Both the position numbers and the translations under genes were made by a program. The notes under the pieces are model-generated. The model worked only from the letters and a program-made list of their open reading frames with translations, was not told the DNA's origin and did no database searches. Source: Adiantum capillus-veneris (taxonomy: Eukaryota; Streptophyta; Polypodiopsida; Polypodiales; Pteridaceae). From it: a stretch of 64,000 nucleotides of DNA. Below, piece after piece: positions 21,051 through 33,016 of the stretch. The stretch is from assembly GCA_014529385.2 (NCBI GenBank), contig CM043943.1, positions 155,529,092 through 155,593,091 on the forward strand. The letters are read 5' to 3'. Position 1 is the first letter of the stretch. Every line of letters starts with the position of its first letter.

Positions 21051-22424
21051 TATGTATATATACATTCATATATATCTCGATCAAATAGTGAGGAGTATGA
21101 GATTTGAACTCTTTCCGCCATACCTTGCAGGCACCTTTGGAATGGCCTTGAGTGATAAACTATTTAAGAGAGGCATTAGCACGCCCATCATTCTGTGTAT
21201 GTCATTATGACTATTCGCATAGTTATCAAAGGGTCAAAAAAAGGCCATGTGACTTGTCACTTGTTTAGTTGGCATTGTAACTTGAGAGGCAGCATATCAA
21301 GGCAATCTAGCATCGGTGAACAATTTTCAAGTTGTTCTTTACTAGTGGAATGTTGAAAGCTTGTGGGCAATACAAGGTCATGCTAGGTAGTGGTAGCATC
21401 CAAGTTGGTCTTGTTTGGCATTAAGTTCTTCTTTGTACTGGATTTTCCGGGTTCTCTATAAAAAGCCTGGTCTATGGACTTATTTATGGTTTGATTCTTT
21501 TTGGCTCGTAATTCTAAGAGGGTGGCCCACCATATCATAGCCCATATCTTAAACCTTGATGCACCTCCTAAGTTCTCATTTTGTTGTTGCTAGCACTATG
21601 TTGTGTACCCTTAGCAAACACTCAAGTGTCCTCGTGGAGACTACATTAAAAAAACACCAAAATTTTTTGTTAAATGTGAATTGGATTTTCTTTCTATATT
21701 TTTTATAAGATGCTTTACAATTCCATGGCTAAACAAGAAATGTACTTTGACCCCAAGAAGTCGTTGCTCCTTCTATCCAAATACTAGATCTAAGTAATGT
21801 TGATCAAAGGTAGTAGGCATAAAATTGCATGTTCCATACTTTACAAACTCCAAAAAAATCCATGTGATTGAACATGAATGCGTTTATATAACCAAAATAT
21901 ACACATCCTTGGAGCTTAACCTTTTTCCTTCTATGTTTTAAAATTCATACATATATATAGTTGTTATTTTTCTTTGCAAAGAAATACAAGGTACAAGGTA
22001 TAGAACCACACATCGAAACAATACTTAAAAACTTTACCACATCAAGAGTAACACCAAAATATAGATTAGAGTACCCATGGCAAGGTACAAGTGTGAAATA
22101 AACAACTAAAATATAAATCTCGTTAAGAAATTTGATAGATTGTATGATTTTTTGCACAATATTGTATATGAATTTTGTTTCGAGTAATGATTGAATACAT
22201 GGTGCACGAAGTTTTTCTCGATTTGTCTCCATGCACTTGAAGTGTGTAAACATGCAAGAATGGACATCATATACCAAGCATGTGGCACAGGATTGAACCC
22301 ATAAAATTGTTCATTTGCACAATTTTATTTATTGCCCTTCATGAAAAAGCCACAAGATTCAATTGCATACATTGCTTCATGGAGACCACAATTAAAAAAT
22401 GTAAAACATGTTGGCAATCCTCGG
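21051..22424. other. AT-rich stretch without recognised genes
   Basis: Only short ORFs with no family resemblance. No LTR, TIR or microsatellite of note. Confidence 0.4.
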
Positions 22425-23125
22425 GGATTCACTTTATATATAAAACGGGACGCCACCTGTGAACGGACAACTTTGATAAAACCCTTATATACGACTCATA
22501 CTAGGGAATATGATCCCCCTTTCTACGCTTATACGACAATCAATGAAGAAAACTATCATACCCCTATCTTACTTATAAAATTTATGCCACACATGATCTA
22601 ACTGAGTAAAACTAGTCTAAGAGTGTGTAGCATAGTGACCCCGAGGGATTCACTATTAGTAATGGGAGGATGTCACCTGCGTACATCCAAATTAGAGAAA
22701 CCTCCATATGTATGGTATCTAACATGCTAACCTACTCCCCTACATACGGACAACATATGGACATTTTCGTAACGAGCCGTCCCCCCATACAAATTTCGTA
22801 CAAAATGTAATGGCCCACTATTTTATGTATACTAGTAACATGACAATTTTAGAAGCAAATGCTTTGCGAAAATACATGTTGAATTGTAAATGAACAGAAG
22901 TGTAAATTGTAGTGTGCTCTCGTTTGAGAAAACAAACCACCATGAAAAGCAACAAATAAAATGAATACTATATTAAAATAAACCAATTGATTCAATTTAA
23001 TTTCTCAAAAAACGAACAACATTTCCCTTGTAAATTGATACAAATCTTAATCTCAAAACAAATGATACTAGCCACCTACTTAGTAGGCTTCCGACATGGG
23101 ATATAAAGCACGTACAAAATAGATT

Positions 23126-23294
23126 TGTCAGGACAAGGATCAAACCTAAGGACTAGGGTGGTCATGGACTTCGGCCAGGGGCCGGGCTAGACAGTGTGGA
23201 CAGGGGATCTGTCTAGGGCAAGGGGCTAGGAGCCCGTCTATATTATGGGGGGTTGGGAGGAGGATCCTATGTCTAGCTTTCCCTAGTCCTTATA
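23126..23294 (+). repeat. 5' LTR (169 bp) of the LARD-like element
   Basis: Begins TGTCAGGACAAGG and ends CCTTATA. Aligns over its full length with 28439-28607. Confidence 0.9.
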
Positions 23295-23295
23295 C

Positions 23296-23307
23296 CGGTA
23301 TCAGAGC
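23296..23307 (+). other. Primer-binding site of the LARD-like element
   Basis: CGGTATCAGAGC, one mismatch from the usual TGGTATCAGAGC site, one base after the LTR. Confidence 0.8.
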
Positions 23308-23357
23308 TCAGGGAGGAGCGGGCTATGGAGGAGGGGGGAAATGCTTTGCATGGTTTG

Positions 23358-23361
<4 letters not shown>

Positions 23362-23438
<77 letters not shown>
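23362..23438. repeat. (CT)n microsatellite, 77 bp
   Basis: Perfect CT dinucleotide run inside the LARD-like element, shortly after the primer site. Confidence 0.95.
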
Positions 23439-23440
<2 letters not shown>

Positions 23441-26400
23441 GGCAAGCCGTCATGGCTTGGAGGACTCAGCTCGTGAGGGTTCGACATGAAGAGCAATTCT
23501 GTGAGCAAGGTCCCTTGGTGAGAGGCCGAAGACGGGAAGACTGTGTGCAAGTGCCCTAGGAGGGGGATAGATTGAGCAGCACATGGCGGGACAGGACGCT
23601 TGTGTCGGGATGACGCCATGGTCGACCTACGACGATTGGCTCATGCTCAGGCTCAATGGATGCGCAGCGGCAAGAGCAGTGATTTTCGTCTCTTGAGCGC
23701 ATCATGCAGGAGCTTGTAGCGGCCGTGGTGATCAACGCTGAGAAGGGTGCAGGTTGTTGCGCTGTGGACGCCAGCTTAAACCTTGGCTTCACATTGAAGC
23801 CCTCTATTTGCAACCTCTGCAGCGCCCAAAAAAACCCCTCAGTGGGTTGTTCCCACATGAACAAACCTCCATGAGTCCCGATGTAGGATGAGCTCGTGCT
23901 TGTCGGCCTGATCGTCGCACAAGGAGCTCAAGGCTAAGTACGAAGTCTACAAAATTCCACAGCAGGGAGAATTACAAAGTAGACGAAGCATATGATCTTT
24001 CAATTTCTTGCAATCTCTCCATGGCGGGATTGAAAGCGAAGTCCAAGGCATGCATGAAGAGCAGTGCTCAGAAAGAAAGGCTTCCAATTCGCCATGACAT
24101 TAGGGAAACAATGTTTCTAACTTTGACATGGATTGGGACTCACATGCAAGGCATCACTAGCGAATGCCGATTTTTTTTTAAAGGAATCCGGCAAATTTCT
24201 AGATTCAAGAAGTACCAAGTTTGGTACAGATTTGATAACCCCAAACTCGAGAATTTACGGATCTCACGAGAGGGATCAAGCACCATGCACAAAAAGGTCA
24301 TAGTTTGGCAACTTGGAGAGGCTTCAAGGTGCATCCACTAACGTTCCAGGTACTTCTAGCATTACTTTTTGAATTTTTATGCAATCATCTGCACTTTGTT
24401 TGGTTTTGTGAATTTTGACGTGCAATGGTTGTCTCCCAAGATATAGGTAGAATTTATCAAGCAAGTCTTGAATGATTTTACGGCAACACTCTTGTTTAAG
24501 TCAATCACTTCCATTTCTCGACATGGTTTGGCAAGTGTGCTTGATCATTCATTTACAAATTTGCACGATTTCTGCATCTGCAGCATCCTTATCATTTGCA
24601 TTGTTTGTTTAATGCATGCCATGCTGTTTCAAAATTTTGAAGATTGCCGACAAGCACGGCTTGTATTGACTTTTCAAATGATAAGTATTTGTTGAATTTA
24701 TGCGTTTAGTATGATGCTCCTGGCATACATTGTTGGCATAGCGATTAGACTCACGCATGGCTTGCGTCTATACCGCCTTGACTTGAAGCACGACTCGTCT
24801 GCATTTCAATTTGATGCAAATGCATAGCTAATTTGCAGTGTTTTTGGACTCTCAAGGAGACAGTCACATCATGTTGCTCGACTTCATGCAGGGGGCAAGT
24901 TGTTCGGCATGGCCGACTCCTTGTCACTATTTCTAGCAACTGCCAGAGGATGCGCAGCCACATAGTATTAGTTCATTCCAGTTGAAATTGCTCGACAAGG
25001 TCAATTCCTTTTTTCATGCTCTCTGTATGTCAATAGCCGCATCAATTGGCTATTACAACTAACAGATTTTGGTGAAGCAAGGCTTCAATTTTGGGATCTT
25101 CCATTGCGGCTTCTCCCCTTTGGCATATGCTATGAGCATATGGATTTGGGAGGGATTAGGCAATGGGCTTGCAAGTTATTTTATTTTGTGCCTGACAGGG
25201 CATATATGGCGCAAGAGGGCAAGTTGTGTATACGACAACTTCCACTCGTTGTGTATACGACCACTCCCACTCGCACAGCCAATATGGCTATGAGCCATAT
25301 TTGCACAAGTTTCTCCTACGAACTCTCTGGACAACTGGTTACATCAACCACCAGTTTTACTTCTGCCAAGGTACTGCCCATTGACTTGGAATCAAGGGCA
25401 TTGGTCCACCAGTTCAAGGAACTGGCATAATAGGGATATCACATCACAGAATCCCTACCAGTTTAGAATGTGCAAGGCCTTTAAGGTTTTGGCTCTCACG
25501 GTTGAGGCCATCACTTTTGCCAAGGGCTTAAAATTTTGTGTTTGTGTTTTTCTTTTACCTCTCTCAATGAGAGTGTCATAGCAAAAAAATGTTGCATGCT
25601 TATAGGATAAGCTGCACGTTAGGCATAAGATGCACAAGAGCATGTCAATCAACTATACACGTCATAGTCGTTTAAGGGAAGTTCCTCAGCCTAGCATGCT
25701 CTTCTTCTCTCTCTTTCTTATTCCTCTCGAAGAATAAAGAAAACTTTTTATGAATATTTTGATACATGTTTTGCTCGTGAGTTCTCCTGAGCTAAGATTC
25801 TCTAACTCTCAGCTAGACATTGGGCAAGATGCCATCCACATTAGTCTTCAGCGGTTCGACGATTGAACACTAATTGCCATGAGGGCTACGAGCCACACAT
25901 GCTGGCTAAGAGCCATTGTTAAATCTAGGGTAAGACCCAATTGTTGGTATTTCTTGGATGATTGTTCTCAAGATCGAACAGCTCTACCAAGTGGAGTACA
26001 CATTGACGTTAATTGGCAAGGAAGAGTCCTGTCATTATGAATGTTTAGAGTATCATTTTGCACTGCATGGTTTCAGTGCGGTGCTCGAGTTGAGTTTTAG
26101 ATAACCTTAAACTCCCATCAGCTGATCTCTACCACGGAGTCTAAACGCAGCAATAGGTTGAGACATCATGGCTGTCCATAAGAGCTAGCCATTTCACTTG
26201 TGTGGATATCCGGCTCCCTCTATAGCACTACAGATTTCCTATGGACATACTGTTTTGGGGTAAGACCCGGCCAGTGATTGCTACATCTCCCTATAGGCAT
26301 TGAGGATCACAATTTGATCTACTCTTGTTATACTTTCAAGGAAAGAAGCCCGCAATATAGTATGCGTAGCAGACGAATTCAACTTCTCCAGTTTATTCCA

Positions 26401-28438
26401 ATCATTCTGTATACGGTTGACTACGTTGGTGACTGTTACCTGCTAGTTGAGCAGTTTCTACAAAGAGTCTTACCAAGGGGTTTGACTACGTAGATTCTAA
26501 TCCACGGGCTTGGATTGCAAAGGCAACACCTAGGGTTCCCAGTGCAATGTTGTTTGTTTGTTTTTTTTTCAGGTAGGGGACGTGCTCCTCTCCACTTGAA
26601 TACGGGTAAGTGAACATTACGTTCAAATCTCCAGGTACGCATCTATTGATTTGGTGTTACTCCATTTTTAGTATGCTTTGCTTGGTTTTTCAAGACGTAT
26701 AAGTACGCTTGAATGTTCCAGAGCCATGCCAAGGGCATGTCGGCACACAGTATTTTGGGCCAAGTGTCCAATCTATCTTTCTGCCTTATGCTGTTACGAA
26801 CCTACTTTTAGGGTTCAATTTGGCACATGTTGTCACATGGGATAGGAACTCAAGGAGTTCGGCTTAGCCAGTGTGGAGCAATGATAATGAGGGTCCCTCT
26901 CACTCGCGTCGCGGAGTGTTCATAGTTTCCTCCACACACAAGTACATCTTGTACTTGATGGATGTCGCTTTTTCGGCCATCCTTATTTGAGACATATTCC
27001 ACATGTGGAGAATATGATTCTCTGGGACTGACATTGGCACCCGATTTTTAATGATGTGTCGCGACGAAGTCCCTACGTGCTGGTCGCATCCGTTTATTAG
27101 ACCATTTGGAGCACACCGTATCAGGAAAATTGTCGGGTACTAAGTACAGACTTGTTGTGATTACAAGTGCTGTGAAACCACCTTAATGGAGGATCGTTTC
27201 TACATATAACAAAGTATGCTATGTTCATGAGAATGTCTCATGGTTGGTACCTAGGTGTGACCGAGTTGTCACATTCTATTAATGGTCCAACTTTTGTTGC
27301 AAGACTTTCACGTATGTATCGTGGAAAGTCTCATCATGAAATTGCGATTCGGATATATTTGTGTTAAATTCATGCACACTAGGTGTTATGGGCCCTAGTG
27401 TTTAACACTGATTTACTTGGAGTGGCATGCTAATTCATGGACTTTTTTGTTTCTGCAATTTTTTGCACTTCAAGTGCAACTTTTCACGCAGATTTATGAG
27501 TTTACACCCTACCGTACAAGGTAACGGCTACGTATGGGTGTCTGTAGTTGGTTGGTTTAAACTCTATGAGCTTACTCCACTCCAAACCGCTTTCAACATA
27601 GTTGGTTCTCTCCACTCCATATCAAATATATGGCTAGATACTCGATGATTGATTCCTCGTTTATTGACAGTCGTGGAAGACTGTCTGTAAGTGGTTGGGG
27701 AAAAGCACCTCACTCTTACTGCTGCTCGTGTTGGATGGGCAACTTACAAATATTTCTTTTGCTAAAGGATCTGCTAAGAGCATACGTTAGCACAACGCAT
27801 TTATGAATAGATGGTTTTCTCCCTATTCTAGAATTTGCTTAAGTAAAGGTTTTCAACTTTGAACACCTGTTGTGGTGGGGTTGGATATTGTTTCAATAGT
27901 TTCATAAGTCAAGGACTTACCAGGTGTGTTGACAAAGTATGTTGGCAAGTAACCTTCATTAGGGATGAACATGTAGTTCTTTGTGTTCCAAACTATTCAA
28001 AAGTCTGACAAGAGGACACTCCCTATTCTATCCCTCAGTAGCTATGAACTTTTCAAGATACTCATGCGAGTAGGAAATCTGGCTCACAACTGCATGGAAC
28101 GTTACGCCAAGGTTTTCTTGCATTATTCCAGTACCTTCAGAAGATCTGAAAACTGGTTATGCCTTTGGATAACTCTTAGTTGTGGTTACTCCTTTCAAGT
28201 ACTCAAGTAAATTACAAATTGAGTTACCAAATCAATACAAGTGGTTGAAAAAGGACAACAATGTTGAAAATCAAGATATTGCTCTTGGTTTCATTGAACC
28301 TCCTCACTGCACCAATTATCGGACATACAGATAACTAGCCCATGTATGGGACGTCAATAAGGAAAACATCCGTATTCTTAAGAAGATATTACTACTTGTG
28401 TTTTCGAGGACGAAAACTCTTCCTTAAGGGGGGAGTAA

Positions 28439-28607
28439 TGTCAGGACAAGGATCAAACCTAAGGACTAGGGTGGTCATGGACTTCGGCCAGGGGCCGGGC
28501 TAGACAGTGTGGACAGGGGATCCGTCTAGGGCAAGGGGCTAGGAGCCCGCCTATATTATGGGGGGTTGGGAGGAGGATCCTATGTCTAGCTTTCCCTAGT
28601 CCTTATA
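28439..28607 (+). repeat. 3' LTR (169 bp) of the LARD-like element
   Basis: Two visible differences from the 5' LTR (GGATCT/GGATCC and CCCGTCTA/CCCGCCTA), both C/T transitions, so the insertion is recent. Confidence 0.9.
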
Positions 28608-29011
28608 GGATTGTTCTCTATATAACACATAATGGCTGGTCAAGAGCAAGGGCAATATGTTGACGTAATCTAACATTGTGGCAAGCCATCATGCATGGAA
28701 ACATCATGTAGCCTAAGTGTAGGAAGCCCTGATCATGCCATCCACTTCACCATTTCATTATCACTAATTAGTTGAAAGCTTGTTTGTGAGACCTACATAC
28801 ATGTGTTGTTGTCGCCTTATGTGAACAATAAGGTGGGGGAAAAGCTTTTGTGCCTCTTTTACCAACGATCTTATCTGAACCCGCCACAGGACTCCACTCT
28901 CTTCCTTCTTTTCATCTTTTGGTGTGCCTTGCAAATTACAAGTACTGAAAGACTCATGCTTCTTATTGCTAGCAATTATTATTTGACAAGAGATAAAGAA
29001 AAACAGGGATG

Positions 29012-29012
<1 letters not shown>

Positions 29013-29050
<38 letters not shown>
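29013..29050. repeat. (GA)n microsatellite in repeat R copy 1
   Basis: About 38 bp. The same tract in copy 2 (59893-59953) is about 61 bp, showing length change since the copies separated. Confidence 0.9.
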
Positions 29051-29053
<3 letters not shown>

Positions 29054-29627
29054 TGTGCGCGTGAGGGAAGGGATGGGCATTGAAAATTGATGTAGACCCA
29101 TCCCCTCCCTCTTTGGGAGTTTCCCACATGGCTATGGCTCTTAAATTTTAAGAATTTGTATTGCACCTTTCAAGAGTCCGCCTTTCTTCTATAGACATGC
29201 TCAGTCTTGCTACTCGTCCAAGTGTCCATGTATTGGCTTGGGTTCAAAGTGTTGCACATAATGCAGCTTCTTGCTAGGCTCCCACAAACAAGAAATTGGT
29301 GTAGAGTGTAAAAGCACAATTTTTGTTGCTAATTTCTATCCGAATGCATTTAATAGAATAGCTTATGAAGACATACGAGATGTTTTCTACATTGTCACAT
29401 ATGCTAAAGGTTCATAGATACAGCCAAGTGTCCACATATCCTACTCCCAATGGCCTCTTTTAGACTTACCCATGGCCAATGCCACGAGTTTACATATCAA
29501 CTTTGTCTTTGAGCACAACCTCTACTTTACAATCCAAGACTTCTGTTTACAAGAAATCCTACGCATATATCACATAAGATGAAAGTGATTACACCTAAAG
29601 TGTACCAAGAAAATGTTGAATCTTGAC

Positions 29628-30944
29628 ATACCTGGCTAAGAATTCCATTGTTGCCATAGAACATCCAAAAAGAAACATACAGACATTTGAGATAAAACTT
29701 ATAGAAAAATAATATACAAACACTATGTAATAATTGAAAAGATTTGGAAAAAATGCATCCGTTGATGTGTCTTTGACATGTCAACCATAGTCATCTAGAA
29801 CGAAAACAAGATCAACAAGGCCATCAGAGACAAAAACGACTTGCTCATTTCACTAGAACGGTTTCAAAATGGCTTTATATAGGTATATTGTGTATAAAAC
29901 ATTTGAAAGTCCCCAAAGAAATGGAAAATAAAAAACGAGAAATAGGGGACGAGTTCCGATCTGATAGGCTCTTAAGGGAAGTTTCCTTGTAATTATGATA
30001 TCAAGCAGGACATGAATCATATCAATGCATCGACATAGATCACTCGACTAACCCATGAATTGAAAACAATTGAAGTGCCTGTGAGCATGGAGTGAATGAT
30101 GGGTGAAGGACTGAGCACATTCCCAAATACAACAGATAAAACTGTAGTAAAGTAGCATCCACTACTACACAAGTACAATTCTGCCTCTTAATTTGTCGCT
30201 GCATGCATTCTTATAAACCAAAATATTTCAAGCAGCTAATAGAAATTATCCCTACATGTTACAAAAAGAGAAATTCATTTTGCATTTAAATTGCTAACCT
30301 TGCTCTGGTTTGAAGCTAAAGAAGAAATTTGCTATCTTTCTTGTTCCGGCAGCCAGTGGAGCAAGCAATGGCATCTTCGCTGGCTTCGACTTCTTATTGG
30401 AATGCCCCTTCGAGTTCGGATTCTCATTTTCTTATGCGCAGAGGCATGGGCAGCCATCGCTAGATGCTCAAGGAATATCTATGAAGCATCTTGTCAAGAC
30501 AAATCAAAGAAGTTGGGACTCTATAGTCAGTAGGATGTCCACATATGTCATAGGCCTTTAGAATTCAGAATGCATAACAATGCTAAAAGACATGCCCATG
30601 TTAAATCATATGCAAGAGCCCCAACTTAACATCACATTTGTTATAATCTCTGATAAAGAATATCAAGAAGAAAACTCAAGTGCTGAGTTACCAGCCCTAG
30701 AAAACAAAGACAAACGGGGAAGACTGGCTGATGCTTTGAAGCTGGCAAACGGTACTCTGTGGATTGCTACAATTGCTGAGGCGAGTAAGTCGGGATTTGA
30801 TGAATTGGAAGGTTCTCAAAAGCGGCTATTTTCTGCTAATGATGCAAAATTCCTCCTCCCCACCATATACATTGTCTCTTCTATGTGATGACCGATCCGC
30901 ATGCTCCTTTACTCCTTTCATTTCTATGTCTGCGTCGACCTTTG
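29628..30944. other. Unassigned stretch left of the copia derivative
   Basis: Short plus-strand ORFs at 30291-30561 and 30580-30888 match no family I know. The sequence next to 30944 continues at 34948 once the insertion is removed. Confidence 0.3.
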
Positions 30945-31135
30945 TGTTGGGGTTAAGGCCTATGTGCCTTGACCGGTCGCCCAGATCATGGGCGCCCGCC
31001 CACTGTTACCCTATACTTATAGTGAGTATACTGTATAGGGGGAGCTGCCACTTCACAGTCTCCTCACCCACATTGTGTGTGTGTCTCCTTCTCTCTCGCT
31101 CACTCTCCGTCTGTGGTGCTCCCCGATCCCCTTCA
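30945..31135 (+). repeat. 5' LTR (191 bp) of the copia derivative
   Basis: TGTTGGGG...CCCCTTCA, with an inverted TG...CA border. The right end is set by the primer site and by comparison with the 3' LTR. Confidence 0.9.
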
Positions 31136-31137
31136 AT

Positions 31138-31149
31138 TGGTATCAGAGC
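31138..31149 (+). other. Primer-binding site of the copia derivative
   Basis: Perfect TGGTATCAGAGC (initiator-Met tRNA) two bases inside the 5' LTR. Confidence 0.9.
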
Positions 31150-33016
31150 TATGGTGACCGCGGAGAGCACGACGGCTTTGAGAGCTTCGAGGCGATAGCT
31201 CGCTCTCTCTCGACGGTAGAGAGATTAAGAAAGCAGAAGACTTGCTGTGAGAATGCAATGGGAGCTTGTGAGCTCAGTTGAGAGTGATGTATGCTCTTGT
31301 GGAAGCTCAGAAAGGAGTGTGGAAGATTGTGTGTAAGTGAAGGTGCTGCCCTAAAACTGTGTGCGCAGCAGCACAGTTTTCAGATTTGTTTTTCTCCTTG
31401 TAGAATGCAGATCTGAGAATTTTGTCCGTCTAACCCATCCGTTTCGACGTGGTCTACAACTTTGCAGAAGAAACTTTTTGCAAATTCCTCACCGTTTTGC
31501 TGATATTTAGCTCAGACTGATTGTATACAGAAATTCCAGATTTTCTGTTGTCGCATTGTGTGCGAGTTTGATGCACTTTTGGAAGCACGGGAGATGCTTG
31601 ATGTTGAGTGCATAAATTCTGAGCTGAAGATGCAATTGCAGCTTGTGTTAAGCTTGTGGTTTGAGGGTTTTTTGGTAGACTTGGGCAACGAAGTACGGAG
31701 GCGTTTACATACCATCGAGGCGGTCTCTTGAGAGACGCAGTTTTTTGGAGCACACAGGTGGAGCTTCTTTCACTGGTTTTCACACGATACTTTGGCGGTG
31801 ATTTTGTGCTTGGATTCATGGTCTTTGCGGATGGTTTGCATATGGTTGATGCCCATTATACATGCATTTTGACGAGCACTTTCAAGTGCCGGTGAGCTCT
31901 CTTGAGAGCATTGTTTTCGCATTGAATAAGTTTCCGGATTGCAAATCTTTTGGCGCTTGCTTATGCGCGGTCACTCCGTTGATGTACGTTGAGTGCGGAT
32001 TGCCATTGTATGTGAAAATGTGAAGCCATTTTGGCATTTCTACTCATTGGCATTGAGTAGTGTTATGGTTTATGGTAGAGATTGTACTTGAGTTTTTTGC
32101 TCAGTTTTCAGGGGAAATTCTGTCGGATTTTTCCCAGATTCTTGCCATAGTTTGTGATCGAGTGTTTACTCTCACTTTGACAGGTTTTGTCAGTTTGGAC
32201 ACAGTTTTGTGTTTTTTGTATCCACTCTCGCAAGAGTGAGGAGTTGTGTATCTTTCTTTGCTTGAGACAGTGGTTTGCTCTCAGGTGGGAGAGTCTTGTG
32301 ATCTCGAGCATTGTTTGCCATAGTTTTGCAGAGCTTATGCATGTATATTGAGTGTAGTTTGATGCGCATTGATTGCTCATTGTATTGAGCTTGCAGGACA
32401 ATGGTTATTTTGTGTTGATAGCCATTGTGTGTCAAAACTCTGGCGAAATTTTCCTAGGAGTTTTATGCGTATCATTTATGCGATCTAGGTAGAGATTGCG
32501 GGTTGCACTCAGCATTTGCATGCGGTGTTCTCTGCAGGTGGGAGATTTGTGCGTGTGTATGCATCGATACCGCACAATGTGGGCTTGGTGATTAGCTCAC
32601 AGATATATGCTTTATGACGGCGTGTGTGCAGGTGATCTTCAGACCGAACAAGTCATAACTTCTTGGAGAAGTTTTGGGCTGATTCTTTATGCGCTACGGT
32701 TGGTAGTGTGGGGCTGAATTACGGACTGTTTTTGGCCATGCAAGAGGGCTGAGAATTTTGTAATTTTGGGCTGAATTTCAGGGCTGATTCGGTGAAGATT
32801 ATGCACAAGTTTATGGTCGTCATGAATGCGTCTTGTAAGTAGTGTGTTTGATTGCAGTGTGATACTAGAGCAGGCGAGGCTTGTATTGACATTGCGGGAG
32901 CTCTATTTTGGAGTGTGTCTCACAGGTTTTACATTGTGTTTCTGGCCATATTTGTAGACAGTTTCCAGGTGTTGTTGGTGAGGTGATTTTGCTTTCTAGT
33001 TTGCTACATTGTGCTC

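Larger units (their letters stand above)
23126..28607 (+). mobile_element. LARD-like LTR retrotransposon, 5.5 kb, non-coding
   Basis: Identical-length 169-bp LTRs (23126-23294 and 28439-28607) differ at only two positions that I can see. An initiator-Met primer site (CGGTATCAGAGC, 23296-23307) follows the 5' LTR, and a polypurine tract (AAGGGGGGAG, about 28426-28435) precedes the 3' LTR. Target duplications AGATT and GGATT flank it, and the empty site is preserved in repeat copy 2. The 5.1-kb interior has no long ORF. The last codons before the 3' LTR read FEDENSSLRGE, similar to the end of some Ty3/gypsy polyproteins. Confidence 0.88.
22425..29627. repeat. Dispersed repeat R, copy 1 (split by an LTR element)
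   Basis: 22425-23125 plus 28608-29627 match 58975-60526 nearly base for base. Both copies share the same abrupt left boundary (GGGATTCACT, then TATATATAAAACGGGACG). Copy 1 has about 210 bp at 22862-23080 that copy 2 lacks. It has no coding capacity that I recognise. A (GA)n run at 29013-29050 lies inside. The right end is not defined, because copy 2 is cut there by a copia insertion. Confidence 0.85.

Noticed and set aside
21080-21120. Minus-strand B-box-like GAGTTCAAATCTC near 21092-21104
   Set aside because: No convincing A box at the right distance and no repeat structure, so it is not called a tRNA or SINE.
28803-29090. ORF shared by both copies of repeat R (28803-29090 and 59706-59993)
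   Set aside because: Half of it is microsatellite, and the rest is conserved only because the copies are recent duplicates.
31454-31819. 121-codon minus-strand ORF in the leader of the copia derivative
   Set aside because: Antisense to the element, low-complexity composition, no family match.
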